A stretch of 64,000 bases of DNA, from assembly GCF_963966145.1 (NCBI RefSeq), contig NC_091051.1:4650001-4714000 (forward strand), written 5' to 3'. Positions within the stretch are counted from its first letter, which is position 1. The number at the start of each line of letters is the position of its first letter. Position numbers and translations under genes: made by a program. Below the pieces are notes generated by a model, which saw only the letters and a list, made by a program, of their open reading frames with translations, ran no database searches and was not told the origin of the DNA. The DNA is from Tenebrio molitor (Eukaryota > Arthropoda > Insecta > Coleoptera > Tenebrionidae). Shown one piece after another: positions 33,601-45,600 of the stretch.

Positions 33601-36600
33601 CATTGTCGATTTAGATTTTTTTGACGTTTGTTTCAGTTTTAAAAATTGCGTGTGTCATGCCAACGTTGTTGCCAACTAAAGATTTCAAATGTGTTACCAA
33701 CATAACAAAATAATTTTCAATCATTTATAGTCACTCGGTGCATTTAATCACTTGTATAGTTGGAGCCTCGCCTTCGACCCAGACGCCCAACTTTCGTACT
33801 CGTAATTAAACGCACTATTTTGCTCACTTGTATTGAAAATAGCTGTTGTTCATCGGTAGTTCGGAAACTGGAATTTTTTCAGTTCCAAAAAATCCAGAAA
33901 CATTTTTTTTTTAATGAAAGTTTCGTAAATTTAAAAAAAACCACTTCAAGAATACCAACATGATCACTCTGATTATTGTCTGATTTTTTTTTGTTAATGT
34001 AATTTTGAATAAATTTAAACGAAAAACAGCAATTAAAATTTTGTAAAATCTAAAATGTCTTTCTATCTTTACCATTTACAATGATTTAATTTTTGAATAG
34101 TTATTTACCTGAGTACGGTAGGTATATTTTCCAGCGCGACAACTAGGTTTCAGGCGCGAGGCGAAGCCGAGTGCCTGATTAGTTGGAGCAGTGTAAAATA
34201 CCTAAAATATCCCAGTTGGGGAAGCCGAAAAATATTTTTCGATACTTTTGAAATTGGAATATTTTTGAAAATTGAAGCTTCGTAGACTTGGTATGATTTT
34301 GAGGACAAAATTGACGAAACAAACAAAGCTCAAACGTGCTCATCCCTTTGATTAAATTTGGAAGCAAAGATTGTGTGTTTTTTGCGAAAGCAATTTTGGC
34401 TAGGTAACGGGTCCCGTTTATTTATCATCCAAACATCACGTACGCCATCGCGAATCCCTCTCGTCCTGTTTAGTTCTCGTTTAATTATCGCGCTGTATAT
34501 TTGTGCGAAAACCGAGTCCTCAGCTGAAAACAAATAATTACGTGAAGAGAGAAAGGACAAGCCTTGTCTCGTAAAGCAAGTTCAGTTGTGTAGTTTGATC
34601 GGTGGCGGTTCGGTGCGCGTCGGAACGGCCCTATTTACAGACATTTTCCTCCTTACAGTGGCGTTTCCTGTTCACGTTCGATTGCCCCCGAATTGTTTGA
34701 CCTATCATGGCAGTCTCGCCCCCAAAGCTATTTATGTCAATGATGAAACTGCCCTCCGATTCCGGCGCCGTCCCCACGCATTGATAACCTTCAAGTGTTA
34801 CAGCACGCTGCCTAATTCCGAATTCCTCTACGAGTGCGTCGTCCTTGCGGTGCTTCGCAGGATTAGGATCGACTGGCGCAAAAATTTTCGTGAGGCGAAC
34901 ATCTCGTCCGCCACAGACAGGACCTCCATTTTCTGTAATCTCTATCTATTTTTATAATCCCCGCGTTCCAGCTCGCCCGCCCTTGTTGCCGTTACCTTGG
35001 TTACACCAACCCCAAAATACCGACACACTCCGATTTCCCTCTTTCTTATTTACTCTGATTTTATTTTCGGTAAGCATTTTCGTACACGATGCCAATTAAT
35101 ATCGATGCGTTCCGCCATCACACATTTACAACGATTACCGAAAAAACAAACACCCTTCGTGAAAATATTCCACTCTTCCCTCAAATTCCCCAGGACTGTC
35201 GATAGTTGGGGAGGGTAATTTTCAGGAGCGACGCTCGAAATTTACTGTTAATGTATCAATGTTCAGTAGTTGCGTGATTTTATCAAATTATGAAATTCTG
35301 TTGAATGGTGAACAAACATAAAGCGCAATGAACTGTGCAACTACCTAACTAGCAACTAAACACATTTGTTCAGAACAATTCCGAATATTTGCTATTTCAG
35401 GTTCTTTGATTTCGTGTTTTCGGTTTTAAATTTGCTGGACATTTTAATTTGCAAATTTTACAGCGACGAATTTCGATTGGTGATGAAAACAACACACACA
35501 CAAAAACTGGCCTAATCGCTAACAGGATTAGAAGAAAATGGTTTTGAAGCAAAATAATTGATAATGATGAGGATGGTGGCATTTTCAAACGAAAAAATTA
35601 TACAGGTGTCCCAGAATTGCCTCCCCAGAGAAAAAAAAGGGATTATTTGGGTAAATGTGATGATTTGAATTTTAAAGAAAAAAAGTCCTATCTCAATCGA
35701 TAGTCGAGAAAAGACATTCTAAACTTGACCAATCAGAGTTGAGCACCATCAAAGTAGGATGATCGCAATTTTGGGTTTCGAAGTCAAAATTCCAAGTAAA
35801 CTTTTCGCTGATTGTTGCGATATCAATAATAATTATTTTTTCTTTGAAATTTTCGTTCAATTTGCTCAGGTTTCTCGTACGTTTACATTTTTTTTTGCAA
35901 GTTTCAGTGTTCAACTCAAAGTGCATTTACGTATTAATTTAAAAAAAATCTGATAGATTTATACAGGGTGTCTCAAAATTCGCGAATTCCGAATTTAGAG
36001 CGTGGTAGGGAAGGACCCAGTGGAGCTCGAAAAATACTTGGAAAAAAAATTGGCTCTTCCTAAAGAAGATATAAGCACTTTAATTTTGTTCAATACATAG
36101 CAGCCTTCATATCCACAGTGACAAAATACTATTCTAGCTACGTTGCCGTTCCATTTAAAAAAAAAAATACAAAAAATCAAGATTTTTTTACTTCAAAGTA
36201 AAGCTATTCTTGAAAAAATTGTTTTACGTTATTATTTTCCACAATCATCTACACCATAAATAACAATAAACCGATTTTTTTTAATTTCCATATTTGGACT
36301 GCTGAAGTGATCCCCTACAACGCTCTGGATTCGGAATTCGCGAATTTTGAGACACCTGTACATTTTGTAAACTATTCTAGTTATTAAATTTTTTTCTAAA
36401 GTCCTATTTCCGTCTCTGCGAAAATTCGTTGTTTTAGACATTTTTCATTTCACAGAAAATCGTTTTAAATTCTTTCAAAACATACAAAATCATTTCTTGC
36501 GCTGAAATTGTCAGTTACAATCTCTCTAGTGCCGAAAATTTTTCCGGGGTTGCGAACGCTTGTGTTGTGTCTTATTTCCGAACAACAAATGCATTTGTGA

Positions 36601-39600
36601 ACTGGGAAACATTTTCGGAAACTACATAATAATTGACATCAAATAATTATCGAGGAGACTAAAACAGTGTCTAGAAAATGTTTTGGTCAGTTTATTCGTT
36701 TTTTTAAATGGTAAAACATTTGCGGAGTTTTTTTACTTCCACATTCCCTAAAGAAATGGAAATAGGTACGCTGATAGGGTTGAAAAATCATGTCCGAAAT
36801 AAGATCAAATTCTGATTGTCCTTTGCTCAAAACAAGGAAAAGTGGGAAACTGTGCGTACGTCTGTGTTTCTTTGTGGGAAATATTTATTTTTGAAAGGAT
36901 TCAATTCATTCATTCATTCATTAAAGCATTCATTCATTTTTTCATTCATCAACTTATTTGTTCTGCGAAAATGCACCTATTGGACTGTTTCTTTCTGGAA
37001 AATATTTGTTTTAGTGAATTTTCAACTGATTCATTCCTTAAACCATTTATTTATGCGTTCATTCGTTAATATTTTTTTCTTCTTAACTTCTGCAAAAAAG
37101 CATCACTGGAACATTTTTTTCTGGAAAATTATTTGTTTTCTTAAGAATTCAATTGATTTAATCGTTAAAGCATTCATTCATTCGTTCGTTGATTTATTAA
37201 TTTTTTCGTTCATAATAACTTCTGCAAAAAAGTATCATTGGAAGATTTTTTGTGAAAAATATTTGTTTTAGTAAAGATTCAATAGATTCAATCATTAAAC
37301 CATTCCTTCTTTGATTCATTCATTCATTCGTTGAAACATTCATTTGTTCGTTTATTAAATTATTAATTCATTCATCGATTTTTTTGTTCACGATAATTTC
37401 TGCAAAAATGCACCAACTGGAATGTTTCTTTATGGAATTTTTTTTTAAGTGAATTTTCAGTTGATTCATTCGTTATTAATTTTTTCTTTCACAATAACTT
37501 CTGCAAAAAAACATCACTAGAACGTTTTTCATATTTGTTTTGTTAAAGATTAATGCAATTGATTCATTTATTAAAGCGTTCATTCATTCGTTACTTCATT
37601 CATTCATTCATTCGTTCATTTATTAAATTATTCCATTCATTCATCCATTTTTTTGTTCTTCTGAAACTTCTGAAAAAATGCATCAATTGGAATGTTTCTT
37701 TATGGAAAATTTTTTTTATTGAATTTTCAATTGATTCATTCCTTAAAACCATTCATTTATTCTTCATTCGTTATTAATTTTTTCTTTCACAATAACTTCT
37801 GCAAAAACCACCACTAGAAGGTTTTTTCATGGAAAATATGTGTTTTGTTAAAGATTCAATTGATTCATTTATTAAAGCGTTCATTCATTCGTTACCTCAT
37901 TTATTAATTTTTTCATTCATGATAACTTCTGCAAAAAGCATCGTCGGAAGCTTTTTTGTGAAAAACATTTGTTTTAGTAAAGAGTCAATAGATTCAATCA
38001 TTCATTCATTCATATTGAAATATTCATTTGTTAAGACATTCACAAAGTTTTCATTACGAAAAAATGCCCAGATTTGAATTTTATTTGTACCAAATATTTA
38101 TTGTCGGCGCCAATTGGACTCGTGGTTTTGGAAATATGTAGGTATACGAAACTTTACGCAATTTCTTTCGTTCACGATAGCTTCCACAAAAAGGCACCAA
38201 TTGGAATGGTTCTTCCTGGAAAATATTTGCTCCAGTAAAGACTTAACACCTTTTAATTTTGCAGCAAATCGGACAAGTTGTTTTGAAAATATGAGTACTT
38301 TTGCACTTATCGACTGTCTAAATAAAAATCTGGCCAAAAGTCACATTTTTTTTTTATTTCCTCTGTGTTGTATTAGTCGTCGAACGTTAACTTCTGCAAT
38401 GAATGGCTTATTATTTGACAGCTTCTATTTTTTTAAGCATTTTGGAACATGTAAATTATGTATGATTCTTCATAACGAGACTTTCACGTTTCTCAAAATT
38501 ATTGTTAATAACAGGGAAAACAATCTTTCACTCCAAATATTTACTGGTGTACTTTCCAAGTTTCCCTGAAAATTAGCAAGTCAAATGATTCGACCATCTG
38601 ATGTAGTAACACACTCCACAAACATTCCACATTTAATAAAAAGATAACCAGCATCGCGTGCCGTCCTTTGTACTTGTCGAAGACCGCGTCAACATCCCGC
38701 TCTAGATTTGCCCCGTGGCCTATTAATGTGATTTCCCAGTGCATGTCTCGCTCCCAATTACGGCAATTTCATTTAAAGGATTAATGTTGGGCGTGTGTTC
38801 GTCCATATTCTGCCACCTCGGCGCCGTCTCCGGGGCCCATCCGCTTAATTACGCTCCTCGACTCCTTCGCACACTCCTAGGCCGACCACCTGGTGACGCT
38901 CCCCACACCTCCATTACCATAAAAACAAACGACTCCATCTGCCCAATGGCAGACCGGAAACGCCGCCATTTTCTATCCCCCTGTCCGAGCGCATCCCTCT
39001 TTTTAATCTATATAAGGCGCTGACAGCAATTCCGACTGGTCCCTTTTGATGCTTTCACGCAATGCGTATCATAGTTACTATCGATGAGCCGACCTACGCA
39101 CGCGCCAAATTACCACACTTTAACAGATTTATCATCGTCTTAAACACGCCTGCACACACGCCGGAGGCTCACCAACTCCACAGGGGCAAGCATTTCTTCT
39201 TCCAACGACAACTAAAATAAAAATTTCAAAAATACGTATACAGGGTGGATCTGAAATACGTGTGTTCATTTTAACCAGAGAAAGAACTCGCTAATTCATT
39301 CAACTTTTCTCTGTAACATTTTTACGAAAAAGCATTACAAATTGATTTAAAATTAAAATTAAAATTGTTTTGGTAAAAATTGGGGAGCAAAAAATTTTGG
39401 AATACTTTTGCGAATTTTGCAAAATGTTATAGAGAAAAGTTTCATCAATTGGCGAGTTCTTTCGCTGGTTGAAATTAACACACGTATTTCAGATACACCC
39501 TGTATACAGTGTGTACCAAGATTAGTCGAAAATTGTGACTGATCGTCGGTTCGTGAGATTTTGGGGATCGTTTTGTACTATGTACATACTTTGGAAAAAA

Positions 39601-42600
39601 AATTCCAAAAAATTTTCGAATCTTTGGAAGAGGAGTTGGAGCGAGTTAGCGCTTGAAGTGTTAATTTCAGCGCAACAAAGCTTGGAATTTTTTGGGTTTT
39701 GTCGAAGGGAGCCACCTTCGGATGGAGTGGCCCATTTGTTCCAGTTTCATTGACCACGCCGGTCGTTGTCAAGTTGTTTGTTGGTGGACGAGTGGGTCGG
39801 GCGGTCCCTCCGGGTCCCATTCTTGGTCGACCCGGTCCCTTTGAAGCCCGGAACGCAATTCCGGCGACAAAAGTGCCTTTCTGCACACAACATAAATCTC
39901 CTTAAAGTGACGACAAGGACATTTGTCGCGGCACAATGCGCACGAAACTAACCTATTACTGTTTCGAGTATCGTTTTGATGAATTTGTGTGAATGGGGTC
40001 GATCGCATTGTCGGCGAACTACCTGAGATTCTGTCAGCGTTGGGTAAATAGAGCGAGATCTTGTCACTAATAGAGTTTGCACAGGCTGACATACGACATG
40101 TTACACAAACGCGGGCCAGATACGAGCACTCGGTGCGAGTGTTTGCCTCTGGGGCGGCGGAACCGCAGGTGGAGGAATCGTTAAACACTCACGCTGGGGA
40201 TGTTGTCGTTGTTGCAGACGCCCTCGGACAGCAGCCGGTCGCGGATCTCCCAGGCGAAGATCGACGGACACTCGCGCTTGAACTCGGCGATCTTGTTCAC
40301 CACGGGCTGGGTCGCCACCCGGGGCTTGGAGCCGCCGATGGCGCGCGGCTTGATCGACCCCGTCTCGTAGTACCTGGGGACAATGCTTCCGAGTCATCTT
40401 TTCTGCTAAAAACGGACTTCTGGTACAAGGAATTTTTCGTGCAAAGAGAACAAAATTTTTTACAATTTGGATAAAGGGCCGTGGTGGTTGTATTCAGGGT
40501 GGAGGGTAATGGAAACTTTCTCTTGAGAATGTTTCAAGAGTGTTTTTCTATGCAAAATAGAAAAATACGAAAATATCAAACTACTAGAGGATTTTAAAAA
40601 ATTAACAAAGAAGAAGGAATTATGAAATCAATACCTAGGATTAAAAATTAAAAAAAAAAAAAATAAGAAAGTATCGAGAAGTCGTGGAGGAGAATTAAAC
40701 TAAAAAGTAGATGTGGAGAGGAAATTCAGAAAAAAAAAAGTTTTGTTGATAAGTAAAGAAAAAAGAAAAATCAAATAAAGAACGAGAAAAACAAAGAACA
40801 AAAGAAAAAGAAAGAAGCAGAAAAAAAATAACAACGAGGAAAATATGTTGAAAGCTTAATCCCAGTATATTATGAAAAAGTGAAGGAAAAAAAATTATTG
40901 AAGTGAATTGCCTGAAAAAAAGCGGGAATAAAAATGAGATAATTGAAGAATATTTTATGAAGTTACTACAGCTAACAGTGCCACGAAAAAACCATCTATG
41001 ACGCAATAAGAAGAAGGAAGATAAATAAGAGGAAAAGCAGCTACATATTCAATAAATTGACAAAAAAGAAATATTTTGAAGATTTAGATGGGCATTTGAA
41101 ATAACTTGGAAGAGGTGAAATAGAAAAATTAAAACAGCTGAAATGAGGAAACGTGTTTAGGAAAATGAAGGATAAATAAATATCGAGTGATAATAATCAA
41201 GCAAGAAAAAATAACTCGAAAAAATTTATTGTTTTTCTTTTTGTAAAGTGATGTAGAGAGTGTAAAGGACACAGAAGAGTATAATATAAAAAATGAAGTA
41301 CATATTTAGGATCTAGGTAAATATACAGGGTGTAACAGAAAAAAGTGCATTTATTTTAACAGGTAATAGGATTCATCTACTACAACAACTTTTCTAAATA
41401 ATTTTTTTTCGAAAACAAATTCTGAAGGGTTTTAAAAATTAATCTAAAAATACTAAAGATTTGCTTATTCGCCTATGGAACGATTTTAACCTAACTACAT
41501 TTAATAAAGAAACAAAACAAGGAGGTAGCAAAAACAAATGAAAGTGAAACCTTTTTATTCATGAAGCGCAGTTGTAACTTCCCATGACATTCAAGAAAAA
41601 CAGCAGTAATAAAAAAAAACAAACGAAAGTGAAAACATTTTATTCATCAAATGCAATGCGAAGGGAGTAAAAACATTCAGTTTTTACGATTCCTGTTGAA
41701 AAAACTATTCAGATTTATAAAATTGCATTCAGCGTGAACGGCACGTCAAAAGAAAGGGAGGACAAATGGCAATTCAAGAAAAGTTGTTGTAATTGAGGGG
41801 TACCTACTATTACCAGCTAAAATAAATGCACTTTTTTCTGTTACACCCTGAATACTAATATAGTACTATTAAAGAAGAATTAAAACACAAGGAAGAGACG
41901 AAAACAATGAAACAATTAATTGAACTTTTATTATGGGATTTGGGGAAGAAGGTATAAAAAATGACAATAATACAAAGAAGAAAATCTGTGATATAAGAAC
42001 AAAACAAAAAAATCCAGAGAGGTAATGATGTTTGAAAAAAGAAAGAAAATAAAATTAAAAGAAGACAAAAATTATATAAATAATAAAAGAGGTGGATAGA
42101 TCCATGTCAGAGAGGACAATGAAGATAAGATGGAGCAAAATTAAAATAAAAGACAGATATGTTGCAAATTAATTATGATACAAAAATGTAAAATATGTGT
42201 TTTCTGTAAAGTAGGCCAAAAAATTAAAGAAAAATGAAGTAGTAAATCATCCTGGTAAAAACAGATGAAGAAACAAACAATATGCTTTTGGTAATGAACT
42301 GCAGAGCTAATCGTTTTAGTTATCTTTAGAACTGAATTAGATCAGAGAAAAAAATTTAGGTATTCCCGGAACGTTATAGATGTGAATTGTGGACTTGTTG
42401 TTAAGTTGGCACTACCAGAAAAAGTAAGTATACCTACTCTGTTTCTGAGATCGATGCCGCTAAGCCATAAAACGACCGAAGCGCTGACAGATTCCAGTGC
42501 GTCCAACACTTTTCATGAATAATTAATTATAAGCAGTATAGGCCATTCTACTGGTATTAAAATGTTACAATTCAACTTTTTGGATTTCCTGCTGTAAAGT

Positions 42601-45600
42601 ACTAGACATCTTCTAAACATCATGTTTTCTCACTGTTACGCCGCACATAGCTTTCACGAGGATGGCCAATTTGTCAACGTGAGCCAAGCGCAAGTACATA
42701 TTTTCCCAACAAAAGAAATTTGCTTGTGCGTGTTAAGCGGTTTTACGACTTACCGGCATCGAACTCAGAAACGGAGTATAGGCGCGCTTGTAAGGTGTTT
42801 GGAATTTATGAGAGATTTTTCACTAACGTACAGTTCAATCATAAGTTTTAAGCGACCTTGAGTTTGACAATTCACATCTACAACGTTTTTACTATAGGCT
42901 GTTTTCCCTAATTAGCTTTATGCTTTTGTGTATGTTAATCTATATGCTTTTTTGGCGTTAATAAATCATTATCATTAAAGGTCGAATGTTTTTTTTCATT
43001 TTCTATTAATGTCTTTTCGAACTAAGTTCGTGATGAAAAAAAAAAGAAAAATTTGAAAATGGATCAATACCTTTTGGTATTGTTGTTTAGAAAGACCAAA
43101 AGAAGAAAAATAAATGGACAGGGGAGGAACAAAGGCCAGATATAAATGAAAAAGGGTCCCCTGTATCAATTTCAAAAGAAATGTCTATAACAAAAAAATC
43201 TAGAAGTAAATGTGAATTTCAAAAAAAAGAATCAATTACTAATAAGATGAGGACAAGGTAGTGATAATAGTAAAGGAGCTTTCATTGTTTTTTATTAAAA
43301 TTAAAAAAAAAATTAAATTTGGAGTAAATATTTGCTGGTAAAATTGGAAGATTCATAACAAAATAAAATGAAAGAAATAAAGAAAATTAAAGAATGGTCT
43401 ATTAAAGGGAAAATTAATTGGAAAATATTTAGAAGGAAAACGATAGACTGAAAAGATGAAGGAAACAATGACAAAGGAATTGGCGAAAAGAAAAATTCAT
43501 ATAAAATTTACGTTTAAACTATCGCGCGTTCAAATAAAATCCTGGGCTGGAAAGGCGCTGGAAACCGTCAATTCTTTTGCTTTTTTAAAGCGTAGATTAA
43601 TTGAAGCATTTTGACAACTAACCTAAAATTTGGATCTAAAAAATCATTCTTTTTTTCTTTCTTTGTAATGTTTTACATTAAAAAGAGAATAACTTAACGA
43701 TTCCTATCCTTGAAGCAATTGTCTGAGGGCAGCCTTTTGCTCAAAACAAACATGTTCAATTATGTCCCGATTAAACATAAACAAATGTCATTCGCGTCAA
43801 ACGGCGGGAAATTCAAACTTTACACTGTTCTAAACCGTTTAATTTTTCCAACGCCTACTCAACCCAGGATTTTATTTAAACGCGCGATACAAACAATAAG
43901 GAAAAAGCGATAACAGTGTATGAAACATGTGGCAACGTGGAAATCGTTTTTGTTGTTGACGTTGAGCCCTTTTATCTACATATTTAAAGATGAGCTGGTT
44001 AAATATCTGTACAAATGATTTTTAAACGAGATACGAGAGCGACCATTTTCTTTATTTTCACCACAATTCTCTCCTGAATACAATCCACAACTGATAATCG
44101 CGCCAGCAAGCATTTTTGGTCACACATTTCGTCTCTATTTTATTTATGAAAAACGTTCACAGACTCGGAGGTGTTTTTCAACGAACCACCGCCTCTTCAC
44201 GTGAAGAGACACAAACGAGCTCAAAGCCGAAACGAACGTCGTCGTCCAATTAAAACACTTCTCGTTTAAACGTGCAAAGCGACTTGACAGTAAACGTTTC
44301 GCAAAGAGAATCATCGCATTTCTAGTGTGGAATGAGATTTTTCGGACGTCGTCCGACGGCCGCCTAATCTAATCAAACTTGAGCCTTATTACCTCCCCAG
44401 GATCTTCGAGACGCACCCGTTGGAGACCTGCAGTATCCTGGAGATGTCGCAGGGCCTGGCCCCCGAGTGCGCCAACTCAACGATTTTCTGCCTGGTGGAG
44501 TCCGGCAGCGGGCGGCCGTTGACGTAGACGCCCCCCAGCTGGTTGATGCCGCTGTGTCCGGCGGTGGAGCAGCCGAAGATCGTGTTCTGGCCCATGGAAG
44601 CGTGATGCATGAGGTCCTCTTCTGGAAGAATCGATCTTTGTAGTGATGTTTTCGCGATAATAACGGGGGGAGTGCGTGAGCGCAATGCGAGCTAAGGATA
44701 GGATTTAATCTATGTCCTATTTTATGCTCGCTCGAGCACGCCCTTCCTCGCTTTGAATTCGCCGAGTGCAGATTAATGTTGAATTACAAGGAAAATTCTT
44801 GGGTATTCACGACAAATAACTGTTTCGCCCCGCTAATAAATATCCCACAATGAAGCGCGCGGATCCGGATTTTTTCCGGCTGGATCCCGGAGTTAATCCC
44901 GAATGTGTGGCATCAGCCTCGGGCACATGAGCGAATTGAATAGTTGAGGAACTTAGCAACTTCTCAATCCGCCCCCGCTTTATGCCGCCTGCAGAATTAC
45001 CTCAGTCAGCCTCCTATTCACTAATGTACGAGAGATTATAACGCACTTAAACCCCTTTTATCTATCTGTTCATCCTCTTGTCCATTAACTACTTTGCCGG
45101 AGGTTGCCGAAAACATAACCGATTGATGGAATCCGCCGTAATCTCTGGAGAGGTGAGACGCGACCTTCACAGGATGCACTTAGACGCGTCCCGGAGGAAT
45201 CCGCTCCGCCCCCCTTCCCGGACTCGTGAAAATGGCGGCTCTTTGTTGACTCGGTAACCCGGAGTTCGCGACACTCGCGTTCAAATTGCATTAGCCTTAA
45301 CATTACATGGCGAATTGAGGATGTACCGAGACGTGAAACTCCGGAGTGGGGAAACTCTTTAGTCGGCAAGATGGTGACAGCCTGGCAAAGTCGACCAGAC
45401 ATAAATTAATGGAGGAATGGAAATGACTGAAAACTAATTCGCGACTCGTGCATAATTCACAACCTAAAAAGACGAAATCTCCACGAATACGCCCCAGCCA
45501 AATCAATCCATTCCTCACCTGCACAATTATCCTAATTAAAATCACCACAACTAATTTTACTACTTTCAAACTGTCCCGAAGCTCTCGAACTCCAATTTTG

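Larger units (their letters stand above)
31058..40192. other. Largest toy intron (9.1 kb)
   Basis: Contains unique islands (31900-32800, 34400-35220, 38690-39180, 39640-40190), three MITEs, one foldback element and the ATTC-rich array at 36810-38400. Open frames such as 34586-34957 plus have no recognisable domain. Confidence 0.6.
40374..44392. other. toy intron, purine-rich on the plus strand
   Basis: Apart from MITE C it is A/G-rich on the plus strand (C/T-rich in the toy transcript), for example at 40640-41260 and 41870-42350. It contains no supported coding sequence. The final 300 bp next to the paired-box exon are unique and GC-moderate. Confidence 0.6.

Noticed and set aside
36816..38077. 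Several ORFs with repeated FIHSF peptides
   Set aside because: They are translations of the ATTC-containing tandem array, in shifting frames.
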